A stretch of 38,567 nt of DNA from Microbulbifer mangrovi (GCF_002009015.1 NZ_LZDE01000319.1:1-38567), one strand, 5' to 3'; counted from the stretch's first letter, positions 17,522 through 26,693 are shown. Notes: generated by a model not told the origin, from the sequence alone. Program-made: numbers and translations.

Positions 17522-18145
17522 TCAGACCTTCTCTTCCTCCAGCGCATCGTCTTTGGCCGTGGCGCGGCGATGCGCATCACGCGCGGTGACCCGCTTGGCG
17601 TAGTCGATAAATTCCGGGCGCTTTTCAATGGTGCCGAACTCCACACCCCAGGTAATCTGTGCACCTACGTAGATGTCTGCCGCGGTAAAACGCTCGCCGC
17701 AGATATAGGTGTGCTCCCGGAGCCAAGCCTGCAGATTGTCTAGCACGGCGGCGTAGGTGCCGTAGCCAACCATTTTCTGCTTCTGTGCATCCGGCTCCAC
17801 GCCCAGCGCTTTGAAGTCGGTAATCGCTGACTCCAGCGGGCCGGCCGCAAAGAACATCCAGCGGTAGTAACTGGCGCGCTCTTCCGGCAGCGGTGCCAGC
17901 CCGGCTTGCGGGAAGGTATCCGCAAGGTAAGCGCAGATGGCCGCGCATTCGGTGACTACCTCGCCACGATGGACGATAGCCGGCACTTTGCCCATGGGGT
18001 TGATCTTGAGGTAGGCCGGCGCTTTCATGGTGCCGTCATATTCGAGCACCTCCGTGCGGTAGGGAGCACCCACTTCTTCCAGCATCCAGCGCACCAGGCG
18101 ACCGCGGGATTGTGGGTTGGTGTAGAAAATCACTTCATCTTGCAT
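17522..18145 (-). CDS. Glutathione S-transferase family protein, 207 aa
   Basis: The N-terminal thioredoxin-like domain starts MQDEVIFYTNPQSRGRLVRW, in which Ser13 of NPQSRG is in the position of the catalytic residue, and contains NPMGKVPAI with the conserved cis-Pro and then TECAAICAYLAD for gamma-glutamyl binding. The C-terminal domain is helical with GERFTAADIYVGAQ, the GST N-capping box region. ATG at 18145 is preceded by GGAGAG at good spacing; the frame runs 120 bp further upstream but without GST sequence. It is transcribed divergently from a WYL-domain regulator, which may control it. The substrate is unknown. Confidence 0.88.
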   Translation of the reverse strand: MQDEVIFYTNPQSRGRLVRWMLEEVGAPYRTEVLEYDGTMKAPAYLKINPMGKVPAIVHRGEVVTECAAICAYLADTFPQAGLAPLPEERASYYRWMFFAAGPLESAITDFKALGVEPDAQKQKMVGYGTYAAVLDNLQAWLREHTYICGERFTAADIYVGAQITWGVEFGTIEKRPEFIDYAKRVTARDAHRRATAKDDALEEEKV

Positions 18146-18263
18146 AGCAGCTCTCCGTTGCTTTGGCTTCTCATCATCCGTCACGGTGTGTGACCGGAAT
18201 GCGAATACTCTAGTCTTCAAATAGGCTATATTCCGCCCTAATAAAAAATGCAGGATGCAATTC

Positions 18264-19223
18264 ATGTCGAATCCGACGACGCGGGTACTGGCACTGCTGG
18301 AGCTGCTGCAAAGTCACGGCAATGCCAGCGGGGGCGAGCTGGCACAGATGCTGGGCGTGGACGGCCGCACGCTGCGTCGCTATATCGCGACCCTTGAGGA
18401 AATCGGCATTCCACTGACCGCGGAGCGCGGGCGCTACGGTGGCTACCGGCTGGTATCTGGCTACAAGCTGCCGCCGATGATGTTCACCAATGATGAAACC
18501 CTGGCCATTTCCCTCGGCCTGCTGGCGGCGCGCAGCCTCAGTGCGGGGGATGTCTCCACCGCCGTGGTCAGTGCGCAGGCCAAGCTGGAACGGGTAATGC
18601 CGCAGAAGCTGAAGCAGCAACTGAGCTCCCTCGATGAGAGTGTCACCCTCGATCTGCTGCCAAAGGCAGCGGCCGACAGCGCCACCCTGGCAACCCTGGC
18701 AGCCGCCACCCAGAACCGCTGCCGCGTGGTGTTTGATTACACCAGCGGCAGTGACAACGCTGGTGTGGAGATAACGCAACGGGAGTTCGATCCCTACGGG
18801 CTGGTGTTCCGCTACGGCCGCTGGTACGCGGTGGGTCACTGCCACCTGCGCGCCGAGATCCGCACCTTCCGCCTCGACCGCATGCGTCAGTTACGCGCAC
18901 TGGAATCGCCGTTCCAGCGGCCACAGGACTTCGATGCCGCCGGCTATCTCAGCGGCAGCTTTGCGGCCATGGAACAGGGCTTTGAGGTGGAGTTGCTGCT
19001 GCATACGGATCTGGAAAGCGCCACTAGGATGCTAGGTGATGAGCTCGGCCTGCTGACGCCGAAAGGAGATGGCGTGCTGTGGCGCGCTCAGACCGGTTGC
19101 CTGGGCTGGTTTGCTTCACAACTGGTGCGACTGCCGTATAAGTTTGAAATTCTCTCGCCAGCGGATCTCAAAACCGAGCTGCGCCGGCATGCAGAGAAAC
19201 TACTGTTGATGACCACCGCGTGA
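18264..19223 (+). CDS. YafY-type WYL-domain transcriptional regulator, 319 aa
   Basis: The N-terminus has a winged helix-turn-helix of the HTH_11 type (NASGGELAQMLGVDGRTLRR, then YIATLEEIGIPL and RGRYGGYRL). A WYL domain follows with the characteristic FRYGRWYAVGHC and FRLDRM, then a C-terminal WCX-like domain ending with ELRRHAEKLL. WYL domains bind ligands, in some cases nucleotides. ATG at 18264 is preferred over ATG at 18255 because GGA at 18253-18255 is then a ribosome binding site with 8-bp spacing. It is divergent from the GST gene, 118 bp between the starts, suggesting local control. Confidence 0.9.
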   Translation: MSNPTTRVLALLELLQSHGNASGGELAQMLGVDGRTLRRYIATLEEIGIPLTAERGRYGGYRLVSGYKLPPMMFTNDETLAISLGLLAARSLSAGDVSTAVVSAQAKLERVMPQKLKQQLSSLDESVTLDLLPKAAADSATLATLAAATQNRCRVVFDYTSGSDNAGVEITQREFDPYGLVFRYGRWYAVGHCHLRAEIRTFRLDRMRQLRALESPFQRPQDFDAAGYLSGSFAAMEQGFEVELLLHTDLESATRMLGDELGLLTPKGDGVLWRAQTGCLGWFASQLVRLPYKFEILSPADLKTELRRHAEKLLLMTTA

Positions 19224-19318
19224 TATAAAAGACGCCATTCCTTCAGGATCTGTCGCCACCGAGCGCAGCACCTTACTTCTCGACCAGTCCACAAACCGTT
19301 ACCTAAAAAAATAACATC

Positions 19319-21799
19319 ATGAAACTTCCTTCACCGAAGCACCTCCTGTTCCTTTCTGTATTTGCAATTTCTGCCTGCGGTGGTGGTGGTAACAGCGGTG
19401 GCGACGAAAACACGCCTGGCACCCCTCCCACAGGAGGCACCCCGCCGGGGACCATTATTGAAGTGACACCGACCGCGGACATTACTCCGGACAACGTCTC
19501 TACCTTTGTTGGTATCGGTTATGAATTTATCGCGTTCAACAACGCCCTGATCAATGATTTCACAAACCCTATGGGGGTACCGGCATTTTCCGATAGTAAC
19601 AACGGCACCAAAGAAAGCAGCTGCCCTGCAGGCGGTTTGGTAACAAATACGGTCTCTGAAGGCGGCGCCCTGCAGAAAATCGCCTTTGATGGCTGCTACA
19701 TCGATGCCGCCACCACATTGCACGGCTTTATGGAGATCGACATATCCGAGCCCGACAACAAGAGCGCGTATGAGATTGAACTGCGCTTTACTGACCTCGG
19801 AACCACGGATGCGGAAAGCACCAGTTTCATCCGCGGGACGACCCTGGTTCAGGTACCGGGTACTGATGAAGAGCCGAGACGCGTACAGGTGATTTCGGAC
19901 ATCGAGGCGGAAGATGGAGAAAGTGGCGAAGTGTATTCTTCCGAGAGCTTCACCTACCAGTTGCCCATGTCATTCCCCTATTCCCTCACCGACGCACTGA
20001 ATATCAGCGGCGGACTGGGCAATCTTGCCGATGGCGTTGCGGTCCTCAAGAAGCAGTCGAGCAATATTGGTGACCGCTTTGCCGAGGGTTCCAATATTAC
20101 CGGCACCGGGCAAAGTTTCGGGGTCATGCAACTCGTCGGTGTGAGCAGTGACAGAGATCTAGAAATCCTCTTCTTTTCCACGTCCAGTCAGAGCTTTTCC
20201 GATGCGGGCGTAAGGGTGCGCATGTCGGATATCACCAACGGCGAGGTAGACTTCTTTTCAGCAGAAAACAGGGCGCCGCAAAAGAACAGCCGTGCTTATT
20301 TTACCGATGACCGCCGTGTGGAGATGGGTACCGAGGTCAACTTCAGTCTCTACGACAAATACCTGACGGATTACGACGGCGACGTATTGCGTATGGATCC
20401 GGAAATGTACGAGTTCAAACGTGGCACCAAAATCGACGCCTCAAATATCGACGACTTCGTCCTGGTTAAGCGCGGCGGCTATGGAATTCTCGAACTGACC
20501 TTCGAAGAACCCGGCGACTATCAAGTTCGCGTAAAGGCCACTGACCCAGATGGCGATAGCTTCTCACTCTATGTGGGTGACGTTTACGTAGTCGACAGAC
20601 GCGATACGGACAATGACGGCATCATTAACGAAGAAGACCCGGACGACGATAACGACGGTGTTGTGGACGACGAAGACCTGTTCCCGCTGGATGCTTCGGA
20701 ATCCACCGACTTTGACGGCGACGGTATCGGCGATGTCGCCGACACCGATGACGATAGTGATGGAGTAGCGGATACACAGGATAGCTATCCGCAGAACCGG
20801 AATTGTGCCGATGCTACCGATGGCAATGGATCTCGCTGCTATATCGATCTCATCTACGGGATACCGCATTTTGTCGATGCGCGGGGTGTGGCCTACTTCT
20901 GGGACACCTGCTATTGGGAGTCTTGCAGCCCCGTGGTTGGCGAGCTGATTCGCTGGGATATACACACCGAACGATTCCTTGAACCACTGCGTCTGGACAA
21001 AACACTCGGTACTGCACAGGAAGACTTTCGTCTGGTGTATTCGGAAGCGCTCGACCGCGTGGTAGTGATATTCCAAGACAGTGAAGTTCGCTACTTCAAC
21101 CTGTCGGATACCGAGCCGAAACCGTTACAGGCCAGCCTGACGGTGCCACTCTACGACTGGCTCACAGGGCTGGAATTTGAAGGTGGGTACCTGGTCCGCA
21201 GCAGTTATACCGGTGCAGATGCGATCCACTATGTTGAGGTGTTCGACAGCGCATTTAACCCGGTGGAAACCGCCACCCAGCAGCTGGAAGCCGGCTACCA
21301 GTATCAGCCCAACAATGTCTCGATACATGCACCAAAGGGCTACACTCTTAACCGGGACACACTTCAGCTCGATAAGTTCGACAATGAAACTTACCTGCCC
21401 AACCTTGGATCGCTTGAGTTTTCGCCCGATCGCACGCTTGCGGTAAACGTCAGGACTGGTGAAGTTATTGACGTTGCATCACAGCAACTTGTGGGCACCG
21501 TCGAGGGCCTTGTCTCTACGTCGGGCAGAGTCAAAGTTATCTGGACCCAGGATGGCATCATCAATGCCGGAAACCCCTTTGATTCCAGTGCTCAGCAGTA
21601 CACCGCCACTTTCAAGCGCTTCAACAGCGATTTCGAGCTGGCACAGATAGAAGAGTTCCCAGACAAGATCTTTCTGTTCACCGGTAGCAGCAGAATTATT
21701 GCGAACCAAAATAGCTACGCGCTCTATACCGTCGTTCGAGATGACCTGGATAAAAATGGCGTCGAAAGACGCTTCTTTACCAAGATAACCGCCGAGTAG
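19319..21799 (+). CDS. Lipoprotein with thrombospondin type-3 calcium repeats, 826 aa
   Basis: The N-terminus is a lipoprotein signal with lipobox ISAC (Cys20) followed by a Gly/Pro/Thr linker. About residues 50-425 are beta-type sequence not recognised, ending in a PKD- or cadherin-like segment (PGDYQVRVKATDPDGDSFSL). Residues of about 428-490 are Asp-rich TSP3 repeats (DTDNDGI, DDDNDGV, DFDGDGI, DDDSDGV) that bind calcium and stiffen the chain. The last 330 residues may be a beta-propeller, with repeats around YDWLTGLEF and RTLAVNVRTGEV, but this is uncertain. It is probably an outer-membrane surface protein. It stands alone with a hairpin after it. Confidence 0.75.
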   Translation: MKLPSPKHLLFLSVFAISACGGGGNSGGDENTPGTPPTGGTPPGTIIEVTPTADITPDNVSTFVGIGYEFIAFNNALINDFTNPMGVPAFSDSNNGTKESSCPAGGLVTNTVSEGGALQKIAFDGCYIDAATTLHGFMEIDISEPDNKSAYEIELRFTDLGTTDAESTSFIRGTTLVQVPGTDEEPRRVQVISDIEAEDGESGEVYSSESFTYQLPMSFPYSLTDALNISGGLGNLADGVAVLKKQSSNIGDRFAEGSNITGTGQSFGVMQLVGVSSDRDLEILFFSTSSQSFSDAGVRVRMSDITNGEVDFFSAENRAPQKNSRAYFTDDRRVEMGTEVNFSLYDKYLTDYDGDVLRMDPEMYEFKRGTKIDASNIDDFVLVKRGGYGILELTFEEPGDYQVRVKATDPDGDSFSLYVGDVYVVDRRDTDNDGIINEEDPDDDNDGVVDDEDLFPLDASESTDFDGDGIGDVADTDDDSDGVADTQDSYPQNRNCADATDGNGSRCYIDLIYGIPHFVDARGVAYFWDTCYWESCSPVVGELIRWDIHTERFLEPLRLDKTLGTAQEDFRLVYSEALDRVVVIFQDSEVRYFNLSDTEPKPLQASLTVPLYDWLTGLEFEGGYLVRSSYTGADAIHYVEVFDSAFNPVETATQQLEAGYQYQPNNVSIHAPKGYTLNRDTLQLDKFDNETYLPNLGSLEFSPDRTLAVNVRTGEVIDVASQQLVGTVEGLVSTSGRVKVIWTQDGIINAGNPFDSSAQQYTATFKRFNSDFELAQIEEFPDKIFLFTGSSRIIANQNSYALYTVVRDDLDKNGVERRFFTKITAE

Positions 21800-21812
21800 G
21801 CCATATCCAATG

Positions 21813-21846
21813 GAGACAACCCGCGCCTTTTGCCGCGGGTTGTCTC
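21813..21846 (+). terminator. Perfect 13-bp hairpin after the TSP3 lipoprotein gene
   Basis: GAGACAACCCGCG pairs perfectly with CGCGGGTTGTCTC around the 8-nt loop CCTTTTGC, 13 bp after the stop. There is no T-tract after it, but the stem is strong and the position fits transcript termination. Confidence 0.6.
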
Positions 21847-21911
21847 GTACCGATCACCGGCCCAAAGTGCCGACACAAATGATGCTATCCACAGTACGGA
21901 AAGAAATTGGT

Positions 21912-22604
21912 ATGAAGACGATTGGCCTGCTAGGTGGGATGAGCTGGGAATCAACCACGAGTTATTACAAGGCGATCAACGAGCGGGTAAAGGCGGAACT
22001 GGGTGGCCTGCACTCGGCCAAGATCTGCCTGTACAGCGTGGACTTCGCGGAAATTGAACAACTGCAACATGCCGGTGACTGGCCCGCGACGGCCAGGATT
22101 CTCACACAGGCGGCCAAATCTGTAGAGAAAGGTGGTGCGGACTTCCTGATGATCTGTACCAACACCATGCACAAGGTTTCCCATGAGATCGAGTCAAATA
22201 TTTCGATCCCGATTCTGCATATCGCCGATGCAACCGCGCAACAGCTGGTGCGCGATAACGTCACCACCGTCGGCTTGCTGGGTACGCGGTTCACCATGGA
22301 ACAGGATTTCTACAAGGGACGATTTGTGGAGAACTTCGGTATCGAGGTAATTACTCCTGCGCCCGAGGAACAGACTCTGGTGCACGATGTGATTTACCAG
22401 GAGCTGTGCCAGGGGATCATTAACTCTGAATCAAAGGCGCGGTATCTGGAAATCATTGATAGCCTTCACCAGCGAGGCGCACAGGCAGTGATTCTGGGAT
22501 GCACCGAAATTGCTTTGCTGGTGCAGCAGTCCGATACAGAAATCCCGCTCTATGATACGGCGGAAATTCATGCAGTAGAGGGTGTAGCACTTGCATTGCG
22601 TTAG
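21912..22604 (+). CDS. Aspartate/glutamate racemase family protein, YgeA-like, 230 aa
   Basis: This is a cofactor-independent amino-acid racemase. The N-terminus MKTIGLLGGMSWEST matches the family, and the two catalytic cysteines are Cys82 in CTNTMH and Cys197 in LGCTEI. The E. coli homologue YgeA is a broad-specificity racemase that also makes D-amino acids. ATG at 21912 is chosen because the family begins there; an open frame continues 102 bp upstream through the hairpin. GGAAAG lies about 9 bp before the start. The gene is followed by the MutS-like gene after 189 bp. Confidence 0.9.
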   Translation: MKTIGLLGGMSWESTTSYYKAINERVKAELGGLHSAKICLYSVDFAEIEQLQHAGDWPATARILTQAAKSVEKGGADFLMICTNTMHKVSHEIESNISIPILHIADATAQQLVRDNVTTVGLLGTRFTMEQDFYKGRFVENFGIEVITPAPEEQTLVHDVIYQELCQGIINSESKARYLEIIDSLHQRGAQAVILGCTEIALLVQQSDTEIPLYDTAEIHAVEGVALALR

Positions 22605-22793
22605 CGCAGGTAGAGAGCTCCCCTTACCCGTTTCTTCCCCGATATACCATCCATACCACGCATGCGGTGACATGGATTACATTCATGTCAACTTCTGCTT
22701 AAATGGTACGTACTAACAAAAATAAATACGGCATCGCGACTGCGAAAGCAATGCCTCCGATCCAGTATCGATTCGCAAACCGGAAGCCTGCCT

Positions 22794-24176
22794 ATGCCTA
22801 GCTGCAGCAACCCGTCCGACCTTCTCGGTGTTGATTCCCATACCTTCAAAGATCTGGAGATTTTCGAATCCGATACCGGCGATTCAAGCCTGTTTGATTT
22901 CTGCAATCGCACGCGTTCGGTGGGCGGCGCGGTGGTACTGCGGCGAAGGATGCAGAATCCCTGGTCCAGTGCGGAGCGTATCGACAGTACCCAGCAGGCG
23001 ATCCGTTTTATCATAGAGCAACGCGCACTCTTCAAGCAGATGCCCTCGATCTATGCGGTTGAGGGGACACAGGACTATTTGGAAGAAATCCTTCCAAGCC
23101 TGGATTTCCGTAATCGACTGGAGTTTACCCTGGGCGCCTTCCAGGTCTGGGCCAATCAGGACAGTCACTATTTCAGCATCGTAAAGGGCGCCCAGGCAGC
23201 CTGCCGCATGATCCGTGCCCTGCGTCGGTTTGTCGCCCTGCCAGCCCTGCAATCCACACCTGGAGAGCTGGGCCCGCTGCTGCAACAAATCCGCGTACTG
23301 CTATCGCGTCCCAACCTTCGTATGGTGCCGGACTTCGATGTCGCGGTCTGGGGCACCTGGAAGATGCTCAAGCTCGACCAGACCCTGCGTATCAAGGAAA
23401 AGGAAACTCTGAAGCGCCTGCAGGCGCTGAATTATGAACTGGATGCACTGGTTTCAATGGCGGATGCCAACTGCGAACACAGTTTTAACATGCCGGAGAT
23501 CTATTCCGGTCCCCTGTATGTCGCTGCCGAGGGACTTTACCATCCCTATCTCACCAACCCGACCGCCAATCCTGTATTGCTCAATCAGAATCACCGCATT
23601 CTGTTCCTGACCGGTCCCAATATGGCCGGCAAGACCACCTACATGCGCGCCTTTGCCACGGCCCTATATCTCGCACACCTCGGTATGGGCGTACCAGCAA
23701 AGTCCTTCCTCTTTGTTCCGGTACAGTGGCTGTTCAGCTCCATATCATTGACCGACGACCTGCGGCGCGGGGTGAGCTACTTCCGCGCAGAGGCACTACG
23801 GGTAAAGGCCGTAGCTGAAGCGGTGGCGAAAGGTGAGCGGGTGCTGGCTTTGATGGATGAGCCGTTTAAAGGCACCAATGTGAAAGATGCTTTTGAGGCG
23901 TCGTTGGCCATTCTCGAACGCTTCTCGACCAGAGAGAATTGCCTGTTTATGTTCTCGTCCCACCAGATTGAACTCAGCGAGCATCTGCACCAGCTGCACA
24001 ACCAGGTGGACTGCCGCTATTTCGAGGCAGTGGAGAGCGGAGAACGACTGGATTTCGATTACCGATTGCGGTCGGGGATTTCTGACCAAAGACTGGGAAT
24101 GCGGGTATTGAAAGAAGAGGGAATATTCGATTTATTGGATATCCCGCTAGCCTCGCCTGCTCCACTTGGAACTTAA
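22794..24176 (+). CDS. MutS-like ATPase lacking the mismatch-binding domain, 460 aa
   Basis: The C-terminal half is a MutS-type ATPase: Walker A GPNMAGKTT at 274-282, the signature region SLTDDLRRGVSYFRAE, and Walker B LMDEPFKGTN with Asp355 and Glu356. The N-terminal 260 residues match the MutS core lever/clamp region in style (SLFDFCNRTRSVGGAVVLRR, as in NHTRTPMGxRxLRxW). The N-terminal mismatch-recognition domain with the Phe-x-Glu motif is absent, and there is no MutS2-type Smr nuclease domain. At 460 residues it is about half of MutS. Its role is unknown; it may act in recombination or as a structure-specific DNA clamp. GGAAG precedes the ATG at 7 bp. Confidence 0.82.
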   Translation: MPSCSNPSDLLGVDSHTFKDLEIFESDTGDSSLFDFCNRTRSVGGAVVLRRRMQNPWSSAERIDSTQQAIRFIIEQRALFKQMPSIYAVEGTQDYLEEILPSLDFRNRLEFTLGAFQVWANQDSHYFSIVKGAQAACRMIRALRRFVALPALQSTPGELGPLLQQIRVLLSRPNLRMVPDFDVAVWGTWKMLKLDQTLRIKEKETLKRLQALNYELDALVSMADANCEHSFNMPEIYSGPLYVAAEGLYHPYLTNPTANPVLLNQNHRILFLTGPNMAGKTTYMRAFATALYLAHLGMGVPAKSFLFVPVQWLFSSISLTDDLRRGVSYFRAEALRVKAVAEAVAKGERVLALMDEPFKGTNVKDAFEASLAILERFSTRENCLFMFSSHQIELSEHLHQLHNQVDCRYFEAVESGERLDFDYRLRSGISDQRLGMRVLKEEGIFDLLDIPLASPAPLGT

Positions 24177-24371
24177 GTTCCATCTTTAATTAGTTTTTAA
24201 ATCAAAAGTTAATAAAAATTTATTAAACAACAAATCGATTACTGCTAATCTCCCGCTGGCATTTGACAATGCACACTGCTTAATTGGTACAAATTAAAAC
24301 TGGTTAATTTGTACCATTTCGACATTTAAAATTTACCCATTAATAATTTCTTTAGATTCTTTGGAGTAAGA
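24177..24371. other. AT-rich upstream region of the subtilisin gene
   Basis: This 195-bp region is notably AT-rich. It contains a palindrome at 24209-24226 (TTAATAAA, AA, TTTATTAA), TTGACA at 24263-24268 as a possible -35, and the large inverted repeat described separately. GGAG at 24362-24365 is the ribosome binding site of the protease. Confidence 0.45.
24285..24316. promoter_or_regulatory. Perfect 13-bp inverted repeat upstream of the subtilisin gene
   Basis: TGGTACAAATTAA and TTAATTTGTACCA are perfect complements separated by AACTGG. It begins 16 bp after a TTGACA sequence and ends 55 bp before the protease ATG. No T-tract follows, so an operator or regulatory hairpin is more likely than a terminator. 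Confidence 0.5.
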
Positions 24372-25997
24372 ATGAAGGGACGCAATATCTTTTTAAATTT
24401 AATTTTAGGCGCTCTCTGTGCCAGTCAGGCATTTGCCGCTAAAAAAGATAATTTTTTACAACTTGAAGAAAATGGAACAAAAAAATATCTGGTTGTCATG
24501 GAAGAAGAAACCAGATCAAATGGCGTCATCAATTCACAATATGCTGGCCTTAATAGGTCCGAGCGCGCTACGCAGGTGGCTCATGAAAACGGTTTGAAGT
24601 TAAACCGGGTATACAACAAGGTTGTTGATGGATTTGTCGTCGAAGGCGATATTGAAACCCTCAAGAAATTAAGCAATAAACCGGGAGTAAAATACATCGA
24701 GCAAGTAGGTAAAACCTGGCTTGATGGTACTCAGTCCAGTGCCCCCTGGAACTTAGACAGGATCGACCAGCGAGGCTCCAGCCTTAATGGCACGTACAAT
24801 TATGACCGTACCGGTGCCGGCGTTACAGTTTATGTTCTTGACTCCGGAATCCAGAACAGCCACTCCCAATTTGAAGGTCGTGCAACTTCCGGTTGGGACT
24901 TCATCAACAACAACAAAGGCACTGGAACCGACTGTAACGGCCACGGAACACATGTCGCCGGTACTATTGGCGGCAAGACGTACGGTGTAGCGAAATCCGT
25001 AAACTTGGTTTCTGTAAGAACACAAAGCTGCAGCGGCAGTGGTGACTGGAGTGATTTTATTGCCGCCCTTGACTGGGTTGTCTCAAACGGTACAAAGCCT
25101 GCGATAATCCATGCGAGTATTGGCGGTGGCGCCTCTAACTCCGTCGACAATGCAATTCGCAGTGCAATCAATGCTGGATTTACCGTAGTGGTTTCTGCAG
25201 GCAATGACGCCAAGGATGCCTGCACTCAATCTCCCGCGCGTGTCAAAGAAGCACTGACCGTCGGTGCCACCGACAAGAACGATGCTCGCGCGTCCTTTTC
25301 CAATTACGGCCAGTGCGTCGATGTCTGGGCTCCGGGCGTGGATGTCCGCTCCGCATACCCGAGCAGCAATACCGCTACGGCGTCCTGGCAAGGCACTTCC
25401 ATGGCAGCACCGCATGTAAGCGGCATCGCGGCACTTTATCTTCAGGGCGCTCCGAATGCCGCTGTCGCCAGTGTTGTAAACAACGTGATGGGCAAGGTCA
25501 CATACGGTAAGGTTAATGACCGGAAGACCATTGACACTCCGAATCTGTTTGCGTATTCACGCGGAACATCGAATACGTATACCGCCTTCCATCGGTACAA
25601 TAACGACAAGATCGGCAACCATTTTTACACAAAAAACTGGTGGGAACTGCAGTCTGCACCGGACAGTAGCTGGAAGTATGAAGGGGTTATCGGCTACGCA
25701 TACCGCGGCCAACAAAGCAACACAAAACCGCTTTACCGTTACTACCATTCGTCACAAACCGACCATTTGTACACCGCGAATTACGGTGAGCTCGGCGGCG
25801 GCGGTAATGGCTGGTCATACAATGGTGTTGCGGCCTATTTGCCTCTCAGCGGCAATACCAAGAGCCTGTATCGCTATTACAGCAGCAAGATTCAAGATCA
25901 TTTTTACACCACCAACTGGAATGAGCTTGAAGGCGGCAACTCCAACTGGAAGTATGAAGGCAATATCGGAAAGCTATTTGCAGGCCCTCAGGACTGA
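24372..25997 (+). CDS. Secreted S8 subtilisin-like serine protease with DUF5648-like C-terminal repeats, 541 aa
   Basis: Domains in order: signal peptide (1-22, cleavage near AFAA), an I9-type inhibitor propeptide (about 38-112, ending VKYIEQV), a proteinase-K-like S8 catalytic domain (about 125-390) and a C-terminal repeat region (about 398-540). The triad is Asp157 (VLDSGI), His191 (HGTHVAGT) and Ser343 (GTSMAAPH), with oxyanion Asn278 (SAGND). The C-terminus has three units built on FYR/LYRYY...DHFYTTNW.E...WKYEG, matching DUF5648-type repeats thought to mediate binding. It degrades extracellular protein. The first part of the gene is more AT-rich than its neighbours. The upstream region has a striking inverted repeat. 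Confidence 0.92.
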   Translation: MKGRNIFLNLILGALCASQAFAAKKDNFLQLEENGTKKYLVVMEEETRSNGVINSQYAGLNRSERATQVAHENGLKLNRVYNKVVDGFVVEGDIETLKKLSNKPGVKYIEQVGKTWLDGTQSSAPWNLDRIDQRGSSLNGTYNYDRTGAGVTVYVLDSGIQNSHSQFEGRATSGWDFINNNKGTGTDCNGHGTHVAGTIGGKTYGVAKSVNLVSVRTQSCSGSGDWSDFIAALDWVVSNGTKPAIIHASIGGGASNSVDNAIRSAINAGFTVVVSAGNDAKDACTQSPARVKEALTVGATDKNDARASFSNYGQCVDVWAPGVDVRSAYPSSNTATASWQGTSMAAPHVSGIAALYLQGAPNAAVASVVNNVMGKVTYGKVNDRKTIDTPNLFAYSRGTSNTYTAFHRYNNDKIGNHFYTKNWWELQSAPDSSWKYEGVIGYAYRGQQSNTKPLYRYYHSSQTDHLYTANYGELGGGGNGWSYNGVAAYLPLSGNTKSLYRYYSSKIQDHFYTTNWNELEGGNSNWKYEGNIGKLFAGPQD

Positions 25998-26314
25998 CCT
26001 GTAAATTTACGAAGCTACTGAAAGAGACTCGCCGGAATTCAAAAGTCGGCGGGCCTCTTGTTCCCTAGCATTAAATGGTGGGGCAAACAGTTTCCCACTT
26101 CCATTTAACTCTGCATTCGTACGCCCACTTTCTCTCAAATAAGTTTCCATGTGAGTTAAAGCTGACGACATTCCATCCGTATAAAACATCGCTTCCAATC
26201 CACTTCGATTCCTCTTTCGGCTTCAAACACTCCTAAAACTCTACTGATCCCAAGCTAGCAGTTTTCATATGGATAAACCAAGCCGTGCGTGAAAGATCCT
26301 TCTATCCACATTAG
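25998..26314. other. Gap between the protease and YCII genes
   Basis: The 317-bp region is less G+C-rich than its surroundings. Apart from the weak small frame at 26007-26198 I see no gene, repeat or clear terminator. Confidence 0.4.
26007..26198 (-). CDS. Possible small protein, 63 aa (weak)
   Basis: An open frame starts at TTG (26198) or ATG (26189) and encodes a polar, Glu/Ser-rich peptide ending RRLLNSGESLSVAS. No family is recognised and the ribosome binding site is poor. It could be a gene remnant or a chance frame. It is listed because it fills an otherwise empty gap between convergent genes. Confidence 0.18.
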   Translation of the reverse strand: MEAMFYTDGMSSALTHMETYLRESGRTNAELNGSGKLFAPPFNAREQEARRLLNSGESLSVAS

Positions 26315-26665
26315 TCATGCAGTTGGAATCGGCATGCATTCCATCACTTCCACACAGTCACCGGGGAAGATGCTGAAGTGCGGGTGGTTTTCAAACAGCT
26401 TGGCGGCGTCTTCGTGTGACGAGGCCTTAACGATGACGTAGCCGGTCATGTTGTTGCTGGTATCGGAAATGCCATCGGGACCAATGCGCTTGGTTTTACC
26501 CAGCGGGCCACCCTCGGCGACGAGAATATCGCTGTGTCTTTCCATCCAGCCACCCCAGGCGGCCATGCCTTCCTGTATGCGCTGCTGGCGCTGCTCTGCA
26601 GTCAGACCTTCCCAGCCTTTCATGGTGTTCGGGGTACCGAGGTACATGGCGAGGTAGTTTTTCAT
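26315..26665 (-). CDS. YCII-related protein, 116 aa
   Basis: The sequence has the YCII/DGPF-type ferredoxin-like layout: MKNYLAMYLG at the start, then GGWMERHSDILVAEGGPLG, GYVIVKASSHEDAAKLFENH and the ending FSIFPGDCVEVMECM. The His in ENHPHF and Asp/Glu residues line the presumed active site of this family, whose reaction is unknown. AAGGAA lies 7 bp before the ATG. It is the last of three small genes (DGPF, SRPBCC, YCII), 28 bp after the SRPBCC gene, and is likely controlled by the ECF sigma factor upstream. Confidence 0.85.
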   Translation of the reverse strand: MKNYLAMYLGTPNTMKGWEGLTAEQRQQRIQEGMAAWGGWMERHSDILVAEGGPLGKTKRIGPDGISDTSNNMTGYVIVKASSHEDAAKLFENHPHFSIFPGDCVEVMECMPIPTA

Positions 26666-26693
26666 GATTAATTCCTTCCCTGTTTAAACGTAG

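Noticed and set aside
20604-20790. Repetitive Asp-codon-rich DNA as a tandem DNA repeat
   Set aside because: The repeat is at the protein level (TSP3 calcium repeats DxDxDG); the nucleotide copies differ and do not form an array.
24209-24226. AT-only palindrome TTAATAAA-AA-TTTATTAA as an operator
   Set aside because: It lies in very AT-rich DNA where such palindromes arise readily by chance, and nothing else supports it.
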